A stretch of 11,731 bases of DNA from Smittium mucronatum (lineage: Eukaryota > Kickxellomycota > Harpellomycetes > Harpellales > Legeriomycetaceae), in NCBI GenBank assembly GCA_001953115.1, contig LSSL01001394.1:1-11731 (forward strand). The letters are read 5' to 3'. Positions 1-9,522 of this stretch are shown one piece after another. A program made the position numbers and the translations under genes. Every line of letters begins with the position of its first letter. Position 1 is the stretch's first letter. The notes under the pieces are model-generated. The model was given only the letters and a program-made list of their open reading frames with translations. It was not told where the DNA came from and made no database searches.

Positions 1-21
1 ATTATTATTATTATTATTATT
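1..21. repeat. (ATT)7 microsatellite
   Basis: Seven perfect ATT units open the window and run into a T/A-rich tail. The tract may extend beyond the window edge. It is simple-sequence DNA of a kind expected in such an AT-rich genome. Confidence 0.95.
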
Positions 22-814
22 TTAATTTTTTTATATAATTTAATGTGCAAATATTTATTTAAATTTAGAAGAGCAATTATGTGTATGTTAAAAGCCATTA
101 TATATAGTTTATTCTAAATAAAGGCCATTTTAAAACAAAATCTAGAGGCCATTTTGAGAGTTCATTATAAGAAAGAATCTAAATTTTTGCTGGAAATAGC
201 TTCAATGAAAAAATTAACCTAAGCATATCTATAGACATTGAATTACTTTAATAACTTAACAGTAAAATCTTACTCCAAATGTTATTTCCACTTCTTATCT
301 GATTTTGTTGAGTCTATATACGGGTTTTCAGAATATTTATTTGGCTTATTTAAGGATATAGATTTGATTATTATACGCAAATATATTGAAAAAAATATAG
401 ATTAAATATAATAAAAGATAGAAATAGATAGAAACTTTAAAATTCTTGAGCTCAAAATATCGAATTAATAATCCAATTTATTCTCATTAATAAATATCAT
501 TATAAGACTATATATTTTTCAACTACCCTCCCCCTGAAAAATCGCATGAGAAACATTTTTAGTTGAAATTAACGATCAAATATTTTCAACCTTAGAACAT
601 GCTATATTTTATTTTGTTTTAACTTTTTATAAAGAAAATCATCTTTGTGAGTTTAAATATAAAATTAGCTCTATAGAAAATAAAATTAATGATTCATCTT
701 TGGAAATGGACAAAAAACGGATTCAAATTAAAAAAAATTCGCACTAATATTCAAATAGATATATTATTTTTATCGAAAATACATAATATACGAAATCAGC
801 GAAACCGATTTGAC

Positions 815-837
815 GATTTTTGATTTTTTCAAAAATC
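815..837. repeat. 9-bp inverted repeat with T5 loop
   Basis: GATTTTTGA at 815-823 and TCAAAAATC at 829-837 are exact reverse complements separated by five T. It directly follows a small patch (791-815) with about 48% G+C. The arms are mostly A/T, so chance formation is plausible. No gene lies nearby for it to terminate or regulate. Confidence 0.6.
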
Positions 838-1131
838 ATTGAGTTATTAGCCATCTGTATAATGAATATACGTTATCTTACAATAAAATTCCGTGATAAA
901 AAAAAAACATAAGGTATATACTGTTGGTTTTTAAAAACCTAAGATTTTTTTAGATATTTCCGCATACTTGAAAAATAATACTAATAAAGATGATATCTTG
1001 AACTATAAGTATATCCAAAAATATTTTTAAATCTAGTTAAAAAAAGTAACAAAAATTGTGCTCACTATTATATTAATATTTTAATAGGCTGTATATTATA
1101 AATTTGTTTTCTTTATTTTCGTTGGTGTGTA

Positions 1132-1167
1132 GAAGGTAAAGGTGAAGGTGAAGGTGAAGGTGAAGGT
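1132..1167 (+). repeat. GAAGGT hexamer tandem array (6 units)
   Basis: Six consecutive hexamers: GAAGGT, AAAGGT, then four GAAGGT. This purine-only, roughly half-G+C tract stands out sharply from its surroundings. On the plus strand one frame reads as alternating Glu-Gly with one Lys-Gly. That frame is open from 1102 to 1266 and stops at 1267-1269. Its only ATG lies downstream of the array, at 1234, so I do not call a coding region. It may be a minisatellite seed or the relic of a repeat-encoding exon. Confidence 0.85.
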
Positions 1168-1819
1168 AAAAGCAATAGTAAAAAAAAAATTCTTAGAAGA
1201 TCAAATATTATTGTTTTTATATATCCTCGATTTATGAACGGAAAAAAAACAATATATTCGCTTAAATAAACCATTTAAAAGTCGAAAAAATGCAAAATTT
1301 GCACGCATTTGTTGAAATTTTATATTTTATTAAAAGGTATTTTAAATTTTAAAAAAACACTATCAAGATAAAATTTACACAGAAATTATCCAAAAATACT
1401 TTTGCGAAAAAGCACAAAGAAAAATAAACAAAAAAAATTTCTTCGATTTTAAAAGTTAATAGTTTAATTCGGCGTTTCAATTAGAATTTATGTCCTATGG
1501 TTATCTCTATTTATAAAATATATGCAAAACCCTCTTACTTGAAAACTGATTTAAATTTGAATTGTTTTTTTTTTGGAAAAAATATAATTTATAGTCAATT
1601 AAAATCTTATTTAATTTTTGTAATGGTAAATTTTTATGAATTTAATTTACCTAAAATAAAAAAGTTGAAATTATAATTTATTAAAATTTGTAATATTTTT
1701 AGATATAGGCGAATTAATGTTTAAGATAGTTTATTTTTCATATTTAAATAAATCCCTTGCTTTAAAATACATATGGTTGATTATTTTTTTTGCAATGAAA
1801 GATTTTTTTTTGATGAAAT

Positions 1820-1915
1820 ATACATGTATCAATAAATCTTGAACAAATAATTTATCATGATAAATACTAATCGATTTTAAGTTATCGCAACTATTTTGGC
1901 GCCATGAGCATATGT
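1820..1915. repeat. Cluster of perfect palindromes
   Basis: Within 96 bases there are five perfect palindromes: ATACATGTAT at 1820-1829, ATTTATCATGATAAAT at 1850-1865, AATCGATT at 1869-1876, TGGCGCCA at 1897-1904 and a CATATG just after. AT-only palindromes are common at this composition. The 16-mer and the pure G+C core GGCGCC are the less expected members. Palindromes are typical of dimeric DNA-binding protein sites, but no gene adjoins the cluster, so function is unproven. Confidence 0.6.
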
Positions 1916-4186
1916 TTTAGGTTGCTATTTATTTGTTTTTTATCAAAATCTTATAAAATGAATATTTTAATTAAACAATATAAAGACCGTAAATTTGAAA
2001 AAAATCTAATAAAACATTAATTTCCAAATAAATAGGATTTTAATTTTATCTGAATTTTCAGTTTTTTAGATTCTAATTTCAGGTATAAGGATTTTTTTGC
2101 AAAGAAATGTGTAATAATCTATCAAAAAACAAAAATTATCAGCTTTTATCGATTAAACTATTATAATTCTTGAAATTTGGTCATATCACCAGTTTAAAAA
2201 AAAAATTAATTCGAAAATTTTTCAAAAGATACTGAAGCGTAGTTTTTTTTTTTAATTATTAAATTTATATTATTTTTATATAAAAAATAAAATAGGTCTT
2301 GGTAAAATTGTTATTAATCGGTCAGAGAAATCTGGTTTCTATTAAATATATTAAATTTATTGAAAAAAAGGTATGGAAAATGTGATATATTCTAAAAAAG
2401 CTTTCTCATCAAATATTTTTTAATTTATTCAAGAATTGCTCTTAAAATATTAGATTTTATTTCGTATTATGTTGTATCTACAATATTAATGTAAAAGAAT
2501 TTATCTAGCCTGGTCTATCTTATTTAGTTTTTTTTTCATTCATAAAGATTCTATGATTATGAAAAAAATTTATTTTATAAAAAATAATATACAATCTGAT
2601 TTTACACCAAAAATCAAAGTTATTTTGGACGTTATATTATCAATTTATATTATTCTAATCTAAAATTTATAATTTGGTGGCTCTTAACTTTCTTACCTTG
2701 CGCATTATCTGAAGTGAAAAAAATCTAATAACAAAATTTCATTTTTATGATATATATATATAACATGGATTTATTTAACTTGAAACTTTTTTTTCTACCA
2801 TAATTTTGACTTATTAAATTTGGTTTTTATATTTTAAGGACAGAAAAAAATGAGTTTTGGTTATTTTTTTTCTTAATTCTTGAATACATATACTTTTTGT
2901 TTTTTTCTTGTTTACTCTTTTTATTTTTTATATAATTATTATAATTTTTTCTTTAATATTTACAATAATTATATAGTGGATTGAAAAAAAAACGGTTTAA
3001 TGAGATTTTATATTTTGAGCGCGAAAATGCCAGTATTATAATTTTTATTTATGTTTTTAAAAGCGTCTTTTAATAAATAATTTTATCATTATCCTCGTTA
3101 ACATAGTTACTAATACATTTGAAGTTTAAAATTTATTAAGATTCTCTTATATTGCTGTTATTTTATTCCCATGGGTGCTTTTTTTTATAAATCTGAAAAA
3201 TTAGGCAAACCTTTCCCCTTTTTGATTCAATATTTATGGGAAGAATATATTTTTCAAAATTTACTGATTCCACAGCCTTAATGGCTTATTAATCATTTTC
3301 TTTACAGAAAACTGTTTAATTTTTTATAAATGAGAATCATATATCTTTTAAGTTTATTATTTTTAAAAATTTGCAGCCAATTTAAGTGTTCTTATTAGTG
3401 TCAGACTCACATTTAACATATATATTTATTCAAAAAATATTTCTTCAATATTTTTGAAAAAGCAGTACAATAGAGGGTCATTAAAAAAAAATATTACTCA
3501 TGGAGGCACTAGTTTAAATTATGTCAATTTTCGCTCAAATGTTATAGCTGTATGGTGTAGAATGTTAATTTAATATATAAATACTGATTCTAGAACTATT
3601 ACTCAAAAATTATAGCAAGAAAAATTTATTGATTTTTCAAGCCAATAATGTCTCTTTTTTTCAAAATTTCTAATTTTAATATTTTTCATTAGTTTTTAGG
3701 AATAAAAATAAATTAATAGCCCAATATCCCCATCAAAAATTCTCCATTTCATATTATAATTTTAAAATTAGTTTTACTTTTCTAGTATATTATACTATTT
3801 ATATATCGAATTCTTTTTCTTTTTCTTTGTCAAAACGTAAAATAAATCATTTATTTATTCATATTTTATTATAAATCCTTTCTGTTAGTTTTCCAAATTA
3901 AGATATATATTTTTTTGAAAGAGATTTTTATTTTAAAATCTGAGATTGACATTGTTTATTTATCAGTAAATAAAAACTGTAATAAAAACTACAAATTTTT
4001 GATATCATTTATTAAAAATAATTAATTTTAAAATTTCAGAGTATAATATATCAAATTTAATGATATAAATTGATAAAAGAGTACCCAATTTAATGGGATT
4101 TGTAAAATAAAATATTCATATTTTTTTCATAAAGACGCTTACAGTTTAAATAAATTAGAATGATGATAAATTTGATGCATTCAAAA

Positions 4187-4201
4187 AATAATAATAATAA
4201 T
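4187..4201. repeat. (AAT)5 microsatellite
   Basis: Five perfect AAT units in an A-rich context. Simple-sequence DNA with no gene attached. Confidence 0.9.
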
Positions 4202-4608
4202 ATAAAAAAATTTCCTTTAGTCCTTCAGCTTGAATTTTTAACTTTTTATTTCTTTTATTTGATTTTATTATTTCGAAAATTACTTTTTTCCTTTATATTG
4301 GAGTTATTTTAATCCTTGTTGAATATCAATTATTTGTAAAGTATCTATTTTCCTAACTAAATTCGGAAATAATATCTAAATTTATCTATTCTTTAAGCTA
4401 ATATTTACTTTTTCTTTTTTAATTAACTTTCTACAAAAATTAATTTACATAATCATAATTTTAAGTGTCATGGTACTTATTTTTTCATTAAAATTTAAAC
4501 CGTCAAAATTTTGTGTGGACAGAATTAATAATTTAACAAATCTTCAATGTCAAAAAACTGATTCTTTTTTTAAAAAAAAACATGAAAGTATATATTTTAG
4601 AAGTATTG

Positions 4609-4622
4609 TTTTTTTTTTTTTT
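4609..4622. repeat. T14 homopolymer tract
   Basis: A run of fourteen T, among the longest homopolymers in the window. It lies about 35 bases after a T7A9 block near 4565-4580. Such poly(dA:dT) tracts disfavour nucleosomes. Here no promoter adjoins it, and it most likely reflects base composition and replication slippage. Confidence 0.85.
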
Positions 4623-6460
4623 GATTATTAAACCTTTTAAAATAAAATATTTAATACCAAAAGCGCTTATAAATTTTAAATCGATATTAAGATCTTCAAA
4701 TCCTGATATTTTTTACAAATTCCACGTTTAATAGTTCTTGAAATAATTTAAATACATAAATACACTATTTTTTTCCCCTAAAAGATATTTTTTTGAAACA
4801 TTTTAGTTTATTATTATTGCTATTACCCATTAATTTCCAAAATAAAGGATTTTTTTTTGTTCATTTGTTTTTTTATTATTCTAGAGTAGACGAAAGATTG
4901 TTTTTAAATCGTATTTTTATAGTGCAAATTCAATAGATAGCCTACATATTCTTTATAATATCTGTACAGAAATTCAAAAGAATAGAGTATACTGATATTA
5001 AGAGATAATTTTTTCTTTCTTTTTTTCACAAATATCTTACTTAACACGAAAAAAATGAAAATTTTGGGAAATTTAGAGCAAAAAGAATATAAAGAAATAA
5101 CCAGAAAATAAATTTCGTATAGTTACAGGGTCTCGATTTTTATAAAAAAAAATTTGCCCTTATGTTAAATTCTAATGATCAAGTATACAAAACCAAAAAC
5201 CAATGATAAAAAAGCAAAAAAAAACATTATAATAAACCCAATTTAGAACATAATATTTTCTATTTCCCCAAAAAAAATTGCGTGGTTTAAAAATTTTATA
5301 ATGAATATTTTTCTTTGGAAAAAACGCCTAATATAATAGGGAATTTGGTCTATTAAAATGATAAATTTGCTTTATTAAATTGGGTCAAAGGTTTTATAAA
5401 AATGAGAAAACCTACAATACCGTTTTTTATGTGTACTTTGTACCTGTTGAAGATTGTTTTTGTTGTAAAACTGGAATGAATTAAAATATTTTTGAACTAA
5501 TAAAACAATGTATATTTTTTACTTTTAAAGTTCAAAAAAAGCTGATCAATTCAATATTATTCAGATTTCATTTTTTTAAAAAAATAAATGGAAACAAATG
5601 TGGGGAATATACTAGGCAGATTTTTAAATTTTTTTTAGTGATTCTATTTGAAAATCCACACAGATATAAAGATGAACCTCCACCCCCCTCCCCCAAAAAA
5701 AATATCTCGAAGATTATTTTTTTTGTTTATTTTAATTTTTAGTTGTATATGTACACTTTGTTTTTTTGTATATCTTTCCGAGTCCAAATTTTCAGGTGAT
5801 TTATTAAAAACTTACATAGCAAAGTTTTTTTGTTCAATGTAAAATATTCAAAAATATATTAGTATTATTAGCAATTCTATATTGAATGTATGTTATTTTT
5901 AAAAAAAAATTCTGACAATTTCTTTTGTTTGATTAATTTTTAGAATCAACTACATAGAGAAAACTCTAATTAAAAATAAACATATCTATATATAATAGAC
6001 TTTTCTTGAATAAATTTTCATTAAGTATCATTAAAGAATCGATTAGCTTCTTAAAACCAAATACATTTCTAACCGGTCAATTTTTAATACTGCAAAAATA
6101 TTTTTATTTTTTTAAAACTCGAATGTTTACAGTTATAAATTGTGTGGTTTTATTGTATTTTTCAACCAATAATTACAAGCTATTTAGAAAGTCTTATATA
6201 TTAATATCTTTATATGAAATAAAAAAAGCATACAAAGAAAAAAAAATCATTTAACCCAAAACTTTATTGAATAATTAATAAAATGAAAACTAGATAACTC
6301 CAATGAGGAAAGTTTGCAGTTTTCTTCTCATAAGGATATTTAGGTACAGGCTAAATATAGAGAAAAAAATATTATTCTACATTGTAATTGAGCTCGATTT
6401 AGTTATAACAGAAAGAAACTTTTTTTGAAGACTTGTAAGTAGCAAATTAAAAGAATCTAT

Positions 6461-6466
6461 TTTATT
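6461..6466 (-). terminator. Putative polyadenylation signal of HAS1
   Basis: On the minus strand AATAAA lies about 31 bases downstream of the HAS1 stop codon, in the context CAAAAATAAAATAG. This is the canonical metazoan/fungal poly(A) signal word, at a reasonable distance for a short 3' UTR. In DNA this rich in A/T the word also arises often by chance, so the cleavage site needs transcript evidence. Confidence 0.5.
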
Positions 6467-6496
6467 TTTGAGTAAATAATAATCTTAAAAAGATAG

Positions 6497-8587
6497 TTAT
6501 TTGGACCATTGACGAGATTTGTCACCAAATGCTGATTTTCTGTTATTTTCGCTGTAGTGGTTGGACGATTTCTTGTTGTTGGTGTTAAAGGTGGATGGGC
6601 CTTTACCAGTTGTAGATCTACGAGGGTTTGAATTATTTGTAGATGCAATTTTTAGGTTCACTTTTGGTGGAATGCTGAATCCAAAAGATTTACCAACTTT
6701 AGCAAGATCCAATTGATTCACGTCGAATATTGTTTTTAGCTGATATGAAGTATACGCTTGGAGATACGATCGGTATCCATCACGTGCTGATTTATTCAAA
6801 TAGTAGTTCTTCTCAATCAGATTTTCTAATTGTGGTTGTATACGTGCAATCTTGTTGGCGGGGAATATATATTCGCTTGGACTAACTTTGGACTGCTTCA
6901 AATAATACAGGAAACCAAGTTCTGAAGGGAGTAAAAATAGCAGCGACTTTCCGGAACTCCCTGCTCTGGCTGTTCTGCCCACTCTATGTATGTAATCTCT
7001 TGGATCATCTGGTGGATCGAACTGTATGATCCAATCAACAGATGGAATGTCCAGTCCACGTGCTGCCACGTTTGTACACAACATTATACCAGTGTTAGCA
7101 TTCACAAATTCAAAGAATGTATTAGTTCGCTTTTGCTGCTTCTGTTTACCGTGTAGATCAATTGCTGGAATATCAATATAATTCAGTAATTCAGCGTGGT
7201 ATTTGACACTATTGCAAGATGAGAAAAACACTATAATTTTCTTTTTTAAGTTTTTCTTCAAAAAAGTGAACAACAGCAAAAATCTAGTATCTGATTCAGT
7301 CACGACATATCCTTGCTCAAGTCCATCTGCAGTAGCTTCAACCTGCTTTGAATCGACATTGATGTATAATGGACCCTTTTTCAGGGATATTCTGGCCAAA
7401 TCTTCAACTTTTGTGGTTTGAGTAGCGGAAAAAAGCACTGTTTGCCTCTCCTGTTTAGGAAGAATATTTATTATAGCTCGCATTTCGTCTTCGAAACCGT
7501 CTTCGAGGATCCGATCAGCTTCGTCAATAACCAATGTTTTTAAATTTTTTATAATGAAGCCCTTAGTGTTCTGAAGATGATCAAGCAATCTACCCGGTGT
7601 TGCTACAAGCAAATTGACTCCTTTGATTAGTTTGTCAGCCTCAGCCTTACGATTTGCTCCTCCCATAACTATTCCAAAAGTCTGAGTATGGAATTGAAGC
7701 AAGTCTCTGGCCACGGTAAATGTCTGTAAAGCCAATTCTCTGGTTGGAGCTATAATTATTATTCCTGTTCCATTCCTGGGTTTAAACTTCAAAGTAGTTA
7801 ATAGTTCAATAGCAGGAATTAAAAAGGCTAAGGTCTTTCCGGAACCAGTCTTAGCAGCACCTAAAACGTCTTTTCCAGCTAGAAGTGGAGGTATGGTACG
7901 GGCCTGCACCTCAGTCATTTTTGTAAAACCCAATTCCTTGATTCCATTCTTGGTTTGTTCAGAAATAGGTAATTGCTGAAAATCATAATTCAGCTCATTT
8001 GCATCTTCTGGCGACTCCTGAACTATTGTGTTTTTTTTGTTTTTTCCATTCTCCAATTTGGGCTTCTGTTCATTATCATCATTCACTTCATCTTCGGCAT
8101 CTGTGGATTTTCTTTCTTTCCCATCTAAGCCTTTCCCAGTCTTTGACTTCTTTTTGTTTTTGACGTTTACACCACCTTCAGATTTTGTATGCTTGTTATT
8201 ACTTCCATTTTGGGCCTTGTTGGCATTCGCGATTTGTTCATTATCTTCGGCTTTGGCATCATTGACAGCTGAATTTTTGGCTATTGTACTGGAACTCTCT
8301 ATATTGTTTCCATTAAGCTCCAAATTCTTAGAAGAATTCTTCTTCTTCTTCTTTTTTGACCTGGCATTATCGAGATCTGTAGGCTCTTTAGACACTTCTT
8401 CTGAGGAATTATCTCCAGCAACGCTTTTGGACTTGGAACCTTCTTCTGGTATGAGTGGAGCAAGAGCAAGGCCATCTTCAGCGGCCTGATTATTTACAGA
8501 GGCATCCTTGGAGCCTTTACTATGTCTTCTCTTCCTCTTCTTTCCTTCGGCTCCCAAATTGGGACATTCCATTGAAACAACACTCAT
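6497..8587 (-). CDS. HAS1: ATP-dependent DEAD-box RNA helicase HAS1 (DDX18 family)
   Basis: A 696-residue DEAD-box helicase. Family knowledge: Has1/DDX18 acts in the nucleolus in 40S and 60S pre-ribosome maturation, unwinding RNA with ATP. Seen: Q motif (about 203-228, Gln228), Walker A AKTGSGKT (245-252), PTRELA (281-286), GG (309-310), TPGR (330-333), DEAD (355-358), SAT (387-389), motif IV VFFSS (453-457), motif [10 protein letters not shown] (505-513) and motif [10 protein letters not shown] (534-541). A C-terminal DUF4217-like domain follows (about 585-645). [19 protein letters not shown] and [11 protein letters not shown] are Has1 signatures. The first 200 residues are low-complexity and Lys/Glu/Asn-rich, with a likely nuclear localisation signal KKRKRRH (16-22) and K6 (78-83). 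The last 45 residues are Asn/Ser/Arg-rich. The start is fixed by an in-frame TAA at 8615-8617; Met6 is an alternative. I see no intron. Yeast Has1 is about 505 residues and human DDX18 about 670. Odd point: motif V has Asn506 where Asp is usual. Confidence 0.97.
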   Translation of the reverse strand: MSVVSMECPNLGAEGKKRKRRHSKGSKDASVNNQAAEDGLALAPLIPEEGSKSKSVAGDNSSEEVSKEPTDLDNARSKKKKKKNSSKNLELNGNNIESSSTIAKNSAVNDAKAEDNEQIANANKAQNGSNNKHTKSEGGVNVKNKKKSKTGKGLDGKERKSTDAEDEVNDDNEQKPKLENGKNKKNTIVQESPEDANELNYDFQQLPISEQTKNGIKELGFTKMTEVQARTIPPLLAGKDVLGAAKTGSGKTLAFLIPAIELLTTLKFKPRNGTGIIIIAPTRELALQTFTVARDLLQFHTQTFGIVMGGANRKAEADKLIKGVNLLVATPGRLLDHLQNTKGFIIKNLKTLVIDEADRILEDGFEDEMRAIINILPKQERQTVLFSATQTTKVEDLARISLKKGPLYINVDSKQVEATADGLEQGYVVTESDTRFLLLFTFLKKNLKKKIIVFFSSCNSVKYHAELLNYIDIPAIDLHGKQKQQKRTNTFFEFVNANTGIMLCTNVAARGLDIPSVDWIIQFDPPDDPRDYIHRVGRTARAGSSGKSLLFLLPSELGFLYYLKQSKVSPSEYIFPANKIARIQPQLENLIEKNYYLNKSARDGYRSYLQAYTSYQLKTIFDVNQLDLAKVGKSFGFSIPPKVNLKIASTNNSNPRRSTTGKGPSTFNTNNKKSSNHYSENNRKSAFGDKSRQWSK
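8339..8356 (-). repeat. In-gene (AAG)5 microsatellite encoding poly-Lys
   Basis: Inside the HAS1 N-terminal tail, five AAG codons with a preceding AAA encode residues 78-83, a run of six lysines. The tract is a slippage-prone trinucleotide repeat within coding DNA and probably varies in length among strains. A change of one unit keeps the frame. Being basic and disordered, it likely helps nucleolar localisation or RNA binding, which is inference. Confidence 0.85.
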
Positions 8588-8820
8588 ATGGTTGTAAATA
8601 CAGTGCAGCGAAATTTATAAAAAAGGATGCTGGTGAAAGTGCAAACACAGAATTTTTGATTCTATTATTTAAAACTATACCGATTGAGCTAATATTAAAT
8701 TTGTGAACTTTATAGAAATCTCTTTTTTTCTTGCAAAAAGATATTATTCAGAATAAAAAAATTTTCCTCGACAGCTATTTGTTGGTTTAGGAATTTTGCT
8801 AAAAAAAAAATTTCCATCAC
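8588..8820 (-). promoter_or_regulatory. Probable HAS1 upstream/promoter region
   Basis: This is the region immediately 5' of the HAS1 start codon. TTTTTTATAAATTT (minus strand, 8624-8611) is TATA-like but only 24-37 bases from the ATG, so it may sit in the leader instead. Farther up, GGAAAATTTTTTT (8767-8755) and GATGGAAATTTTTT (within 8818-8801) resemble the RRPE element (TGAAAAWTTTT) of fungal ribosome-biogenesis promoters, each with at least one mismatch. The A/T-rich background makes such matches easy to obtain by chance. The transcription start is not determinable from sequence alone. Confidence 0.4.
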
Positions 8821-9478
8821 TGTTGTAAATTTATTTGCTAATATTTTAGTGGTATTAATCAATGATCGTTGTTTTCATTTTTCATACATTGGATAAAAAT
8901 ATTATTAAATAAAGCCAAAACTTCATTATCCAATAGATCAGTAATTACTAATACATTTAGTTTTTACTGCCTCTTTTTTTTTTTAACCCAATGGATAATT
9001 CTAGAAAATAGCTAAAAGATGGAAAAATCAAATTTAGCAAGATGTATCGAATAGATCAACGAAAGTTAGGAGGAAAATAAGGTAGTTTTTAAATACAGAG
9101 AATCCAATCTAGCTAATAGAAATAAAACCCGAGTGACCAAAGAATCTATTTCAGGAACATTAATAAAGTAAAGTTTGGTCAAAGTCTATATTTGGAGGGC
9201 AGAGTTTAAGTTTTAGCCAATGCTATTATTATTTTTCAAGATTAAAAACGGAGACTAATCACTATTTTTGGGTTCAGGTTTGAATAGATATAGCAAAAAA
9301 AAAAATCTCAATAATATGAAACTAACAAGAGTTTTGTTTTTTTTTCTGTTTAACAGAATTTTTTTTGATAGCAAAATCAAAAAATAAAATAAAACCAAGT
9401 GCATGGAAACGATTTAAAAAATTTTCGGAAAAAATAATTATATATGGCTTAACGAAGTTTTAACAATCCATGATTTAT
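8821..9478. other. Spacer between tRNA-Tyr and HAS1, with G+C-raised patch
   Basis: About 0.66 kb without a supported gene. It contains a 9-bp inverted repeat, ATTGGATAA (8888-8896) and TTATCCAAT (8926-8934), and a T-run near 8974-8984. From about 9001 to 9240 the G+C content is near 30% by hand count, against about 18-20% in the rest of the intergenic DNA. Open frames there reach only 30-40 codons and start without ATG. I could not match the patch to an RNA family. It may be a gene relic, an unrecognised noncoding RNA, or upstream regulatory DNA of HAS1. Confidence 0.5.
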
Positions 9479-9482
9479 AAAA
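9479..9482 (-). terminator. RNA polymerase III terminator of tRNA-Tyr
   Basis: On the minus strand four consecutive T begin five bases after the discriminator A. T4 or longer close to the 3' end is the standard Pol III stop. Four T is the minimum in vertebrates and weak in some yeasts, so some read-through is possible. Confidence 0.75.
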
Positions 9483-9497
9483 TGTTTCCGAACACCC

Positions 9498-9508
9498 GGA
9501 TTTGAACC
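9498..9508 (-). promoter_or_regulatory. tRNA-Tyr B box (internal Pol III promoter)
   Basis: GGTTCAAATCC lies in the T arm and matches the B-box consensus GGTTCGANTCC with one G-to-A difference. It is the main TFIIIC contact site. Confidence 0.9.
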
Positions 9509-9522
9509 AGGGACCTAGAGAT

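Larger units (their letters stand above)
22..6460. other. AT-rich intergenic desert, no supported gene
   Basis: About 6.4 kb of roughly 18-20% G+C DNA (hand-counted on sample lines), dominated by runs of A and T. Stops occur about every ten codons in all frames, as expected at this composition. The longest open stretches, near 5648-5842 and 5970-6254, lack a good ATG context, recognisable domains and raised G+C, so I treat them as chance. I saw no tRNA, rRNA, snRNA or transposase signature on either strand. Small structured items inside it (hexamer array, palindromes, microsatellites) are listed separately. A multi-exon gene made of very short exons, or a diverged noncoding RNA, cannot be excluded by eye. 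Confidence 0.75.

Noticed and set aside
1132..1167. Hexamer array as a telomere or CRISPR-like repeat
   Set aside because: Only six units, one imperfect, no spacers, internal location, and GAAGGT is not a telomeric repeat I know.
2320..2410. Box C/D snoRNA-like pair on the minus strand (TGATGA near 2409-2404, CTGA near 2324-2321)
   Set aside because: The C box lacks its first purine, no terminal stem flanks the boxes, and no guide could be verified. The words are short enough to co-occur by chance.
3274..3290. AGCC-TTAAT-GGCT mini-hairpin
   Set aside because: Only four base pairs, with no adjacent gene.
4160..4240. ATGATGA resembling a C box
   Set aside because: No CTGA D box within a plausible distance and no terminal stem.
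5402..5479. 25-codon ATG frame in a slightly G+C-richer patch
   Set aside because: Stop-free stretches of this length occur dozens of times by chance in a window of this composition.
5970..6254. Open stretch of about 94 codons on the plus strand
   Set aside because: No ATG near its start (the only Met is internal, leaving 43 codons), composition dominated by Phe/Ile/Lys/Tyr, G+C as in the background, no recognisable domain. One such stretch is compatible with chance.
8028..8489. 153-codon frame on the plus strand opposite HAS1
   Set aside because: It is the antisense of the Lys/Glu/Ser-rich tail of HAS1, which yields Phe/Leu/Ser runs. The HAS1 frame is strongly supported, so this is a shadow, as are 7203-7421, 8455-8706 and 6457-6648.
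9090..9100. ACAGAGA word as in U6 snRNA
   Set aside because: The bases after it do not follow U6, and no U6 5' stem or 3' T-run context is present.
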